Of a stretch of 64,000 nt of DNA, positions 1-7,529 are shown piece after piece. The stretch's first letter is position 1; the number at the start of each line of letters is the position of its first letter. The stretch lies in the NCBI RefSeq assembly GCF_046557915.1, contig NZ_JBHEBG010000002.1, positions 620,001 through 684,000 on the forward strand. Reading direction: 5' to 3'. This DNA is from JBHEBG01 sp046557915 (lineage in GTDB: Bacteria; Bacteroidota; Bacteroidia; Flavobacteriales; Flavobacteriaceae). A program made the position numbers and the translations under genes. Under the pieces are notes generated by a model that was not told the DNA's origin, did no database searches, and saw only the letters and a list, made by a program, of their open reading frames with translations.

Positions 1-243
1 GGCCGAATGTACCATAGCCTGTTTTGACAGTTCCAATATTTTTGGTTTCCCCGTAGATCCCGATGTTTGTACGGTCAGTGTAGGGGCTTCGGACAACCAG
101 TCCAAAAGAAAATCCCCAATGAGCAGTTCCTCATCATTTCCCTCTTTTACCAAGCTGTAGCTAACCTCCTTTAGCTCTTCTTTGGAGTAAGAAATGCCAT
201 TTAGTTTAAATCGATTATGGATTTTACGATAATTGGGTGTCAT
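1..243 (-). CDS. menE: O-succinylbenzoate--CoA ligase MenE, N-terminal part (cut by window edge)
   Basis: The 81 codons present read from an ATG at 241-243 out of the left edge of the window. The fragment ends with the AMP-binding P-loop TSGSTGKPK of the acyl-adenylate-forming superfamily, preceded by a short N-terminal segment, as in small bacterial MenE proteins. MenE makes O-succinylbenzoyl-CoA from the product of MenC in menaquinone synthesis. Its start overlaps the end of the CPBP protease gene by 20 bp, and menC is the gene before that, so the three are probably one transcript. The family assignment rests on one motif plus context; the rest of the protein is not visible. Confidence 0.82.
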   Translation of the reverse strand, partial: MTPNYRKIHNRFKLNGISYSKEELKEVSYSLVKEGNDEELLIGDFLLDWLSEAPTLTVQTSGSTGKPKILELSKQAMVHSA

Positions 244-1162
244 TTAGTTCTAATTTGGCCATCTCGGCTTCGGCAATAACCTTTCCTGTAAGTCGGTCTT
301 TCCAATTTTTCCATCCATATTTTTTAGAGAACACGAGCAACAGCAATGGGTATATTACCAACACGGGTACAAAAATATCCCATCCCAATGTTGGCTCCGA
401 AATATCTTTGTAAATGGAATGTGTTTGGAAAGCGGTCCAGTCAGATGTTAAAAGTAGCGCTCCTATAAGATTGTTGGCTGCATGGAATCCTAAGGCCAAT
501 TCCAATCCTTCATCCATTAGGGTAAGAATCCCCAGAAAAAATCCCGTTCCAATGTAATATACCATAACGCCATAACCCAATTTCTCCACTTCGGGGTTAC
601 CCAAGTGCATCAACCCAAACAATACAGAAGTTACGATCAGGGGTACCCATCTGTTTTTGGCCATAAGACCTATTCCCTGCATCATATATCCCCTAAACAT
701 ATATTCCTCAAAACTGGTCTGCAGTGGAATTAAAAGAATGGCAATTATCGCCAAAATTAAAAAGGGAATTAAATTAAAATTAAAAGCGTAACTATCCGGG
801 GACAAGAAGATATCGGTGCCTATCAATACCACGGTAATTATGCTCCAGAGTACAAACGCGAAAAGTATCCGTTTCCAATCAATACTTTGTCTGGATGTAG
901 TGAGCGATCTAATGGATTGGGAATGAACTAGTTTCACCCAGCCAAGAACCACAAAAAAAGCAGCTGCCAAAGGGCCAAGAAGTAACACAAGAACTACATT
1001 AGACCCCAGCTCTGCTATTAGGTCTTGCATAATTTGATCGGTGCTTACGGGTGAATACTGAATGGAAATATAATTGAATACCATTAAGCCAATAAAGCCC
1101 AATGGTAATATCAAATAAATCCACAGGGCCGCATTTCCTTTATATCCTTGTTCTATATACAT
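224..1162 (-). CDS. CPBP-family intramembrane metalloprotease-like protein
   Basis: A 312-residue polytopic membrane protein. It carries the CPBP (CAAX protease and bacteriocin-processing, Abi) motifs: EExxxR at residues 152-157 (EEYMFR), FGLMH with H186, and HAANN with H227. The family cleaves or processes peptides within the membrane; here the substrate is unknown. The gene overlaps menC by 10 bp and menE by 20 bp, so it is translated with the menaquinone genes, but nothing in the sequence shows a chemical role in that pathway. The C-terminal 35 residues are charged and probably cytoplasmic. Family assignment is firm, function is not. Confidence 0.9.
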   Translation of the reverse strand: MYIEQGYKGNAALWIYLILPLGFIGLMVFNYISIQYSPVSTDQIMQDLIAELGSNVVLVLLLGPLAAAFFVVLGWVKLVHSQSIRSLTTSRQSIDWKRILFAFVLWSIITVVLIGTDIFLSPDSYAFNFNLIPFLILAIIAILLIPLQTSFEEYMFRGYMMQGIGLMAKNRWVPLIVTSVLFGLMHLGNPEVEKLGYGVMVYYIGTGFFLGILTLMDEGLELALGFHAANNLIGALLLTSDWTAFQTHSIYKDISEPTLGWDIFVPVLVIYPLLLLVFSKKYGWKNWKDRLTGKVIAEAEMAKLELNDTQLS

Positions 1163-2205
1163 AAATTCTTAATTAAATCTGGTTCCCAGTCGTTATCATT
1201 TTTATAATATAAATTACCATTTTGTACGGTCAGAGGGCTTTCAAAATTATTGGTGAAGAGGCTTCCAGTCCCCAGACCCTGAGGTAATTTAGTTTTTAGA
1301 CTATAGGTCCATTGGGCTATTGCATTTAATCCTATATTGCTTTCCAGAGTGCTGGTAATCCACCAACCGATATTATACTTCTCTGCCAAACCGATCCATT
1401 CTTCGCTTCCGTGAAACCCGCCTACCAAACTCGGTTTCAAAATTATATAATGCGGCTTTGTGGTTTGTAGCAATTGTTCTTTTTTAGTTGCATCAAAGAT
1501 ACCTATCAATTCTTCATCCAACACAATAGGTATGGGTGTTTTATTGCAAAGTTCTTTCATATCCGGCAGATTTCCAGGCTTTATGGGCTGTTCTATGGAA
1601 TGTAGGCCATACTTGGCCAATATATGCAATTTCTCCATGGCTTCGTAAGGTGAAAACGCACCATTGGCATCTACCCTAAGTTCTATATCGTCCGCGGAAT
1701 AATGTTGTCTTATAGAAGAAAGCAGGGAAACTTCAGTACCGAAATCTATAGCGCCTATTTTCATTTTAATGCACCTAAAACCCGCTTGCAGTTTTTGGTG
1801 CAACTGCTCCAACATAAATTTTTCATCGCCCATCCAAATAAGTCCATTGATTGGGATTGGTGCTTCATTGTCCGTAAAACTGGAAGGAAATAGTACATAC
1901 GGACTATTGGATGCCAAGGAGATAAAAGCTTGTTCAATTCCAAATTGAATACTGGGATAATGCATTAAAGCGGACCACAGGGCTTCCTTACCCAAGGCAA
2001 TATTATCACAGGCCCATTGCAATTTGCTTTCGTATTCTGGCCTGTCGTCAATGCTTAGTCCTTTTAACAACCCACATTCGCCAATACCATACCTGCCTGC
2101 TTTTTCCAGAATAAGGAACCATGTCTCTTTTTTAGTCATGATACCCCGGGAAGTTCCACTGGGCCGCTTAAAATCTAGAATATATTTTTTATAGGAAGCC
2201 TTCAT
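1153..2205 (-). CDS. menC: O-succinylbenzoate synthase MenC
   Basis: An enolase-superfamily protein of 350 residues. The catalytic set is all visible: KxK at 147-149 (KMK), metal ligands D179 (RVDANG), E205 (EQP) and D230 (LDEE), and the second-side lysine K257 (LKPS). This fits MenC, which dehydrates SHCHC to O-succinylbenzoate, and the neighbouring menE supports that over a dipeptide epimerase. A perfect -7 element TAAATTTG lies on the minus strand at 2216-2223. It would start the transcript about 5 nt before the ATG, so menC-CPBP-menE may have its own promoter with almost no leader. No good -33 element is present. Confidence 0.93.
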   Translation of the reverse strand: MKASYKKYILDFKRPSGTSRGIMTKKETWFLILEKAGRYGIGECGLLKGLSIDDRPEYESKLQWACDNIALGKEALWSALMHYPSIQFGIEQAFISLASNSPYVLFPSSFTDNEAPIPINGLIWMGDEKFMLEQLHQKLQAGFRCIKMKIGAIDFGTEVSLLSSIRQHYSADDIELRVDANGAFSPYEAMEKLHILAKYGLHSIEQPIKPGNLPDMKELCNKTPIPIVLDEELIGIFDATKKEQLLQTTKPHYIILKPSLVGGFHGSEEWIGLAEKYNIGWWITSTLESNIGLNAIAQWTYSLKTKLPQGLGTGSLFTNNFESPLTVQNGNLYYKNDNDWEPDLIKNLCI

Positions 2206-2327
2206 ACAATGCAGCCAAATTTAGCTATATTTTGTATGATAATTAAAAGGAATGTTCAGGGATTGTAAATCATATGATTTGCCAAATTCTACCGGTATTG
2301 GCTACAACTTACAAAGAGAGGGCGAGT

Positions 2328-4292
2328 TTATTTAAAATTAAACCAAAAACGGACCCCTTCTACAGTTTTATCAATGTTTAAGGTAGATTGTAATTGATTT
2401 ACCAGGCGGTTCATTAAACGTATGCCCATAGAAGAATTTGTACGCTCATCCGTATCCTCTGGCAAACCGATACCATTGTCTGTATATTCAAAAAATCCGT
2501 GTTCGCCGTTTTTTCTTAAATGTATGTAGATCTTTCCGTTATCGTTGTCTTCCGGGAAGGCATATTTAAAAGAGTTGGAGACCAATTCATTTAGGATTAG
2601 TCCAAAAGGAATGGCACGATCTATATCGAGCTCCACGTTTTCGGAATCTATGGTAATATTGATACTGTTGGCCCCTTTCTTGAAAACCGATTGTACGCTA
2701 TTTACCAGGCTTTCTATATACCCTTGCATCTCTATTACGGACAGGTCATCATTTTGATATAGTTTCTGATGTATTAAGGCCATAGCCTTTACCCTACTCT
2801 TGCCCTCTTCCAATGCTTCTATGGCAGCCTTGCTTCTTGTATTTTTTGTTTGCAAACTCAGTAAGCTTGATACCATCTGTAAATTGTTTTTTACCCGATG
2901 ATGAATTTCCTTAAGGAGGGAATCTTTTTCTACCAAAGAGTTCTCAATGATGTGCTTTTGCTCCGCAATTAAACGCTGGTTTTTAATACTCTTTAAGTAG
3001 GCATAGACCAAGCCTGCAAAACCTAGGAGTGTAAATACCAACGATATGAATACCAAGTTGATACGTTCATCCTTAGCCTGCATTTCATTTCGGGTGCGCT
3101 CCATCTCCAACTTCTGCTCATCGATCATTTTTCTGGTGTTCGCAAAATCGTACTCCGCTACCGCGGCAAGTTGTTGTTTTTTTAACGAGGTGTCGTTCGT
3201 ATTTATAGAATCCCGGATACGTACATTTTTGCGTAAAAAGAAGGTGGCATTTCTATAGTCCTCTATTTTATCATAATAAGCGGCCAAAAGTCTGTTTTTC
3301 TTTAAGGCGTGCTCCGTTTTGGTTAAAACAAGATCGGAATCTAGATAATCCTTTGCGGTATCATAATTCTCTAACTGTAGGTGGCAGTCGGCCAACTCCA
3401 GACTATTTTCAATAACATCTACGGAGTACTTACCTATATTGTTTTCCCTGATGGTAACAATACTATTTTCCAGCCAAGGAACGGCCTCTTCAAACCGTTT
3501 AAGCTGCACGTAGCATTTCCCGATATTCCCCTCGATGATTCCTTTAAGGAGGTTACCTTTTAGTAGTTCTTTTTCTGTTTTTACATTGGTAATATCGTTA
3601 AGGTACACGTCTATATACCCTTTTGCCTTTTTAAGATTGGTGAGTGCCACCGAAGCCGATTTATCTAGGCGAAGGTAATTGCCAACATTGTTATTATACT
3701 CCGCGGAACCATAGAGATCGGCATCATCTACGGTTTTCTTTACCTCCATGATATAATCGTTCATGGCTTTACGGTGAAGTCCAAGGTTAGAGTAAATGTC
3801 GTAGAAGGCAATTTTTTCGGAGATTCCGAGTGTTTTCTTTTCTTCCCGGATCTCTAGTTGCTTATCGTAGAACAACAACTGGGCGTAGTTATTATCCATA
3901 AGATCGAGCAATATTTTTGTTGTGTCGAAATCTAGTTTCTCTTTCACCCCATATAATTCATTGGCAATCGCTAAACTCTTGTCATAGTCACCAAGATCGT
4001 AGTAGATTTGGGACCTCATAATTTTGTACTGTCTTATCTCTACAGAATCTTTTGTTTTCTGTGCGCTATTGAGGTAAACGTTTACGGTATCTAACCAATC
4101 ATAAGCAGAGTTTTCGTTATATCGGTTAACAGTATTGAAGAAAAAAGCAAACTTGTCTTTAGCTGTATTTGTACCTTGAAATTTTTTTAAGAGATTTTCA
4201 TCGAGCACAGTAGAATCCTGGGCCAAGGTTGTTACCGAGGTCAGAAGACAGATAAAACATAAAAACAGCATTTTGCCAAACGCGCTTACCAT
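2328..4292 (-). CDS. TPR-containing sensor histidine kinase (HisKA_2 type)
   Basis: A 654-residue protein with a signal peptide (residues 1-25, cleavage after TLAQ), a periplasmic TPR-like helical region (about 85-390), a coiled coil (about 385-410), one membrane helix (413-434), a HisKA_2 phosphoacceptor region with KEIHHRVKNN at 461-470, and a HATPase domain (N-box near N568-N573, DNGIG at 605-609). It is the likely partner of the LytTR regulator at 5054-5803; HisKA_2 kinase plus LytTR pairs are common in Bacteroidetes. The two genes are separated by 761 bp holding three LytTR-like sites, one of which fits a promoter for this gene. The signal sensed is unknown. Confidence 0.92.
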   Translation of the reverse strand: MVSAFGKMLFLCFICLLTSVTTLAQDSTVLDENLLKKFQGTNTAKDKFAFFFNTVNRYNENSAYDWLDTVNVYLNSAQKTKDSVEIRQYKIMRSQIYYDLGDYDKSLAIANELYGVKEKLDFDTTKILLDLMDNNYAQLLFYDKQLEIREEKKTLGISEKIAFYDIYSNLGLHRKAMNDYIMEVKKTVDDADLYGSAEYNNNVGNYLRLDKSASVALTNLKKAKGYIDVYLNDITNVKTEKELLKGNLLKGIIEGNIGKCYVQLKRFEEAVPWLENSIVTIRENNIGKYSVDVIENSLELADCHLQLENYDTAKDYLDSDLVLTKTEHALKKNRLLAAYYDKIEDYRNATFFLRKNVRIRDSINTNDTSLKKQQLAAVAEYDFANTRKMIDEQKLEMERTRNEMQAKDERINLVFISLVFTLLGFAGLVYAYLKSIKNQRLIAEQKHIIENSLVEKDSLLKEIHHRVKNNLQMVSSLLSLQTKNTRSKAAIEALEEGKSRVKAMALIHQKLYQNDDLSVIEMQGYIESLVNSVQSVFKKGANSINITIDSENVELDIDRAIPFGLILNELVSNSFKYAFPEDNDNGKIYIHLRKNGEHGFFEYTDNGIGLPEDTDERTNSSMGIRLMNRLVNQLQSTLNIDKTVEGVRFWFNFK

Positions 4293-4369
4293 AGTGTACT
4301 AGGAAATATATTAGGTTTTTACCAATGCTAAATTAATTTCAAGAATTACCAGTGGTCCAAAACAATAGG

Positions 4370-4432
4370 TAAACCTACCATTATAAAATGTTACCGTTAA
4401 ATTTTTGTTGTAAAGTGAATTGATTATGTGGT
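4370..4432 (-). promoter_or_regulatory. LytTR-like site A and promoter facing the histidine kinase gene
   Basis: Read on the plus strand, two 9-bp direct repeats, TTTTGTTGT (4403-4411) and TTATGTGGT (4424-4432), start 21 bp apart. On the minus strand a -7-like element TAGGTTTA (4377-4370) follows after exactly 25 bp. The predicted start near 4364 gives the kinase mRNA a leader of about 70 nt. Two 9-bp repeats with a 12-bp spacer is the known layout of LytTR sites (AgrA, ComE). There is no TTG at -33, which suits activator dependence. That this regulator binds here is inferred. Confidence 0.6.
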
Positions 4433-4545
4433 GTAAATTTAGTTTTGTAAAAAAATCTTTTTTAATCATTTTTAAGCTTATTATCGCCCTTTACATAAGG
4501 CCCATTCCAATAATTTACCTTGAACTTTGCAGTAACCAAGGAACA

Positions 4546-4626
4546 TACTAAAGGCTACGCAAAATTTGCATAGCCTTTTAAGTAAACACTATAAGAAAAT
4601 GGTAAGATTTGGGTCGTTTATAATAA
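4546..4626 (-). ncRNA. Putative small RNA B (about 80 nt), hairpin-ended
   Basis: A predicted minus-strand transcript from promoter B. It contains a box which on the plus strand reads AACACTATAAGAAAATG (4585-4601) and ends in a hairpin: AAAGGCTACGC (4550-4560) pairs with GCATAGCCTTT (4568-4578) around a 7-nt loop. The one irregular pair is G-U in the minus-strand RNA but C-A in the plus-strand RNA, so the minus strand is favoured. The box recurs in putative RNA C with 16 of 17 bases conserved. The U-tract is weak. No convincing reading frame is present. Confidence 0.5.
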
Positions 4627-4631
4627 CAATT

Positions 4632-4694
4632 CAAATGTATTATAACCAATGATAAAATTTAGATTATTGTTGTATAACCCCCAATTTTTGTTGT
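4632..4694 (-). promoter_or_regulatory. LytTR-like site B and promoter of putative small RNA B
   Basis: The direct repeats TATTGTTGT (4665-4673) and TTTTGTTGT (4686-4694) start 21 bp apart. A perfect minus-strand -7 element TACATTTG (4639-4632) follows after exactly 25 bp, the same geometry as sites A and C. There is no TTG at the -33 position. The predicted start is near 4626. No gene lies downstream before the hairpin at 4550-4578. Confidence 0.6.
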
Positions 4695-4803
4695 GAAAAC
4701 GGCTTGGGCCGGTGAAACGTGCACTTTATCGGTTTTTTATGCATTTCATGGATTACCTAAGTTTGCTAGGTTAGCCGTTATACTATTTATTTCCGCGGAC
4801 AAA

Positions 4804-4899
4804 CTAAAAAGAGCCTTATCTTTTAAGACAAGGCCCTTTTACGAGAACACTATATGAAAATGAAAAAATTATTGATTCGTAATTTGTACTTCAGTAATA
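4804..4899 (-). ncRNA. Putative small RNA C (about 95 nt), terminator-ended
   Basis: A predicted minus-strand transcript from promoter C. It carries the same box as RNA B (plus-strand reading AACACTATATGAAAATG, 4846-4862) and ends in a long hairpin between about 4805 and 4840. That hairpin is fully paired only in the minus-strand RNA (several G-U pairs become A-C mismatches on the plus strand), and it runs into five U residues, as an intrinsic terminator should. It could instead be the end of a long 3' UTR of the LytTR gene, but the promoter-like element at 4905-4934 argues for a separate RNA. Confidence 0.52.
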
Positions 4900-4904
4900 C
4901 AAGG

Positions 4905-4967
4905 CTAAAGTAGTTTAAACAACCACCAGGGCAAAAATAATGTTGTGAAGTGACCAGGTATTGTGGT
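4905..4967 (-). promoter_or_regulatory. LytTR-like site C and promoter of putative small RNA C
   Basis: The direct repeats TAATGTTGT (4938-4946) and TATTGTGGT (4959-4967) start 21 bp apart. On the minus strand TTG (4934-4932), a 19-bp spacer and TACTTTAG (4912-4905) form a near-consensus Bacteroidetes promoter. The -7 element lies exactly 25 bp from the inner repeat, as in sites A and B. The inner repeat ends 3 bp from the -33 element, a usual activator position. Confidence 0.62.
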
Positions 4968-5053
4968 GTGTCATCGATAAAGTGTTATCACCGTAAAATT
5001 CCTACAAGGGAAACTAAAACTTGTAATACTACAAAACGAAATATTGACCGGTG

Positions 5054-5803
5054 CTAAGAATTCATCGCCGAGATGATAAACTCCTTAAAATCCTTGGAGA
5101 TCGGAATTAGGGTATTGTTGATCATAATATCCTTGGAGTTAATGGCATCTATATGATCTACGTTTACGATGTATGATTTATGTGCCCTATAAAATTTCTT
5201 TTGAGGCAATTTCTCTAAATAATCCTTCAAAGGAGATCTTACCAAAAACTTCTTGTCTACGGTATTCACCTCCAAATAAACGTTATCTGCCTTAATGAAC
5301 TGTATATCCCCGAACTGAATGCGGTAGTACAAATGTTGTTTCTTAACAAAGATAGAATCCTTTAAAACGGAATTGGACATTAATTTACCATCTTCTTCAT
5401 CGTCTATACTGCCCGCTTTTCCATCGTACTTAAAATTGGAAAGTGCAATTTCTATGGAGGTATACAGGTCTTGTTGTTCAAAAGGTTTTACCAGATATCC
5501 ATTCGGTTTTACCGTTTTGGCGTTTTCCACTGTAGCCCTGTCGGAGTTGGAGGTAACAAAAATAAAGGGGATGTTGTAGTTTTCCCTTATATGTTTTCCA
5601 AGATCTATACCTGTTTTATCAGAGGCAAGGATAATATCGATTAAAACCAAATCAACATGTTGGGTCTTAAGCACCTCCTCAGCCTGCTCATAAACAATAA
5701 CATTGTCTACAATCTCATATCCAATCTCTTCCAACATAGATTGCATATCATCCGCAATAATGACATTATCCTCTACGATAAGAATTCTAATAGGTTGCTC
5801 CAA
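5054..5803 (-). CDS. LytTR-family response regulator
   Basis: A 249-residue protein with a receiver domain (about 5-122: acidic pair E11/D12, phosphoacceptor D56 in LIDIIL, T84, K106 in VKPF) and a C-terminal LytTR DNA-binding domain (about 152-247). All receiver residues needed for phosphorylation are present. The start is a TTG at 5803; an in-frame stop lies three codons upstream, so no longer form is possible. A perfect -7 element TAAATTTG (minus strand, 5838-5831) would give a leader of about 22 nt. It is likely phosphorylated by the kinase encoded at 2328-4292, and likely acts at the three direct-repeat sites just downstream of its own gene; both are inferences. Confidence 0.93.
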   Translation of the reverse strand: MEQPIRILIVEDNVIIADDMQSMLEEIGYEIVDNVIVYEQAEEVLKTQHVDLVLIDIILASDKTGIDLGKHIRENYNIPFIFVTSNSDRATVENAKTVKPNGYLVKPFEQQDLYTSIEIALSNFKYDGKAGSIDDEEDGKLMSNSVLKDSIFVKKQHLYYRIQFGDIQFIKADNVYLEVNTVDKKFLVRSPLKDYLEKLPQKKFYRAHKSYIVNVDHIDAINSKDIMINNTLIPISKDFKEFIISAMNS

Positions 5804-5835
5804 TTTGGTTTATTTAGGTTGTTTATATCTCAAAT

Positions 5836-6744
5836 TTACAAAAAATTATTATAACAAAAATAAAACAACAAGGCTAGCAAAAACGTGCTCAGGGCAAGCT
5901 TCTTAAGCTCTGGGTCCAATAAAACCGGTTGCTGCACGGATCGTACTTTTTTCAAATGCAAAAAAATAGGGATAAAGGCCAGTAGCGGAATGCCATTTTT
6001 CCAACTCTCAAAATTAGCTGTTACGAAGACCAACATACCTATAAATGCTAGTACCAGAAGTGTATAATGATAAATTTTACCATTTTTAAAACCCATTTGT
6101 ACCACTAGGGTTTTCTTGCCCGCATTTTTATCCGATGCAAAGTCGCGCAAATTGTTGAGATTTAGTACTCCTGTACTTAAAAGTCCAATGGTAATGGCCG
6201 GTAGTATAGCTTGAGGTACTAAAAACTTAGTGTAAAGAAACATAGATCCCAAGACACCCAAGATACCAAAGAACAAAAAAACGAAAATGTCTCCAAAACC
6301 TTTATAACCGTAAGCAGAGCTCCCAACGGTATATCGGATTGCGGCCCATATGCTAAGTATTCCCAGCAGGGCAAAAATTAAGAGATATAACAAATATTGT
6401 GTGCCAAAGGCGTAGTAAACCACAGCAAGCACCAAAAGTAAATTTATGAAGCATGCGATGATTATACCTCGTTTTAGTTCTTTTCTGGAGAGTAGACCAC
6501 TTTGATAGGCACGCTTAGGCCCTATGCGCTCATCGTTATCCGTTCCTTTAACACCATCGCCATAATCGTTGGCAAAGTTGGATGTAATTTGAAAGCCCAA
6601 GGTGGTTGCCAAGGCTAAAACGAATATGGTAGTATTGGAGTGGCCATAAAAATTGGCCAGGGCTGTGCCCACGATTATTCCTGAAATTGAAAGCGGAAGA
6701 GTTCTAAACCTTGCAGCGCTTAGCCAAGCTTTAATTTTGGTCAA
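5836..6744 (-). CDS. menA: 1,4-dihydroxy-2-naphthoate polyprenyltransferase MenA
   Basis: A UbiA-superfamily membrane prenyltransferase of 302 residues with about eight or nine hydrophobic helices. The first aspartate-rich motif is at 59-69 (NDYGDGVKGTD) and the second is in RDFASDKNAGKK near residue 200. It attaches the polyprenyl chain to DHNA. The start is a TTG at 6744, fixed by agreement with the usual MenA N-terminus (KAWLSAARFRTLPLS). The stop of the preceding SPOR-like gene lies 2 bp upstream, so the two are probably translated from one mRNA. Confidence 0.94.
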   Translation of the reverse strand: MTKIKAWLSAARFRTLPLSISGIIVGTALANFYGHSNTTIFVLALATTLGFQITSNFANDYGDGVKGTDNDERIGPKRAYQSGLLSRKELKRGIIIACFINLLLVLAVVYYAFGTQYLLYLLIFALLGILSIWAAIRYTVGSSAYGYKGFGDIFVFLFFGILGVLGSMFLYTKFLVPQAILPAITIGLLSTGVLNLNNLRDFASDKNAGKKTLVVQMGFKNGKIYHYTLLVLAFIGMLVFVTANFESWKNGIPLLAFIPIFLHLKKVRSVQQPVLLDPELKKLALSTFLLALLFYFCYNNFL

Positions 6745-6746
6745 AA

Positions 6747-7346
6747 TTAATAAGGATCCTCTATTTTAAGGCGTTTTCCATCTTGGTAAGAAGCAACAAA
6801 TGCATCTTCGAAACCCATTTTTACCAATTGATATCTAAAGGACCTTGCTTCTTCCAAGGTTTCAAAATTGCCTAAGGAATAGGAATAAAAAGGATTGGTT
6901 TTAACAAACAGCGTATTGCTAAGTGCCTCCGAAGCCAGTGTCATGTTATTATCAACAAAAGATTTTACCTGTACCGAGTATACCTTTTCCTTATCCAAAA
7001 ATTTCTTGGCAAGGTAAAATTCTTTAACTAAGCTTAATTCTTCGTTCTGCTGTTTAAGGTTATCTATACGAGTTTTAATAGCGTCTAAACTATCTATGGA
7101 AACCAAAAGATTAGGTGTGCTTTCGTAGGTATTGGAACTACTAAGCCCCGCGGTAAAGGAAGTAATGGCCAAAGTGCCAATTAGAAAAAGGGCGGTGATA
7201 CCCGCTAGAATATTTCGCTGAAGTTTGTTCCGCCTTAATTCTTTATTCTTAAACTTAATCTGGTCTAAAAGTCGTTCGTTAATGATTTGGGCCTTGTCGA
7301 TATCTTTGTGAAGCTCCAGTAAATCGCTTTCTTCAATAAATGGCAT
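6747..7346 (-). CDS. Membrane-anchored SPOR-like protein of unknown role
   Basis: A 199-residue protein with an N-terminal cytoplasmic coiled coil (about 8-40), one membrane helix (about 44-66), a second short coiled coil (about 85-112) and a C-terminal region (about 120-195) with the look of a SPOR fold: YSVQVKSF, then YSLGNFETLEEARSFRYQL, then a short closing strand. SPOR domains bind peptidoglycan lacking stem peptides. The match is by pattern only and is weaker than the SPOR domain in the protein at 52153-53742. It lies 2 bp before menA. A -7 element is seen at 7425-7432. Confidence 0.72.
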   Translation of the reverse strand: MPFIEESDLLELHKDIDKAQIINERLLDQIKFKNKELRRNKLQRNILAGITALFLIGTLAITSFTAGLSSSNTYESTPNLLVSIDSLDAIKTRIDNLKQQNEELSLVKEFYLAKKFLDKEKVYSVQVKSFVDNNMTLASEALSNTLFVKTNPFYSYSLGNFETLEEARSFRYQLVKMGFEDAFVASYQDGKRLKIEDPY

Positions 7347-7424
7347 ATGCTACATTAGTTTTTGGGGATTCTTTCAGTTTGTCAGTATAAAATCATTGTT
7401 CAACAAAATTCTACATCTGTGTTA

Positions 7425-7432
7425 CAAAAATA
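7425..7432 (-). promoter_or_regulatory. Candidate -7 element for the SPOR-like gene and menA
   Basis: The minus strand reads TATTTTTG, a perfect TAnnTTTG, about 80 bp before the ATG at 7346. The nearest TTG upstream is only 15 bp away, shorter than the usual 19, so the -33 element is uncertain. Confidence 0.35.
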
Positions 7433-7507
7433 GACGTTTTGCGATAACAAAAAAATAAAAACGCAATTTTGTACGTCTTATATCCTTGAATTTCATAAGA
7501 TTAAAGG

Positions 7508-7529
7508 AATTTAACTTACTAGTTAAATT
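7508..7529. terminator. AT-rich inverted repeat at the end of the CvfB-like gene
   Basis: AATTTAACT (7508-7516) and AGTTAAATT (7521-7529) form a perfect 9-bp inverted repeat with a 4-nt loop, overlapping the stop codon of the CvfB-like gene. No U-tract follows, so it may only stabilise the 3' end. Confidence 0.35.

Noticed and set aside
4854..4913. Small plus-strand frame of 19 codons, MKMKKLLIRNLYFSNTRLK
   Set aside because: It overlaps putative RNA C on the other strand, the matching stretch near 4599 does not encode a similar peptide, and no promoter or ribosome-binding signal fits it. The conserved box behaves better as minus-strand RNA.
5003..5025. Inverted repeat TACAAG ... CTTGTA after the LytTR gene as a terminator
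   Set aside because: Six base pairs with an 11-nt loop and no T-run; too weak to call.
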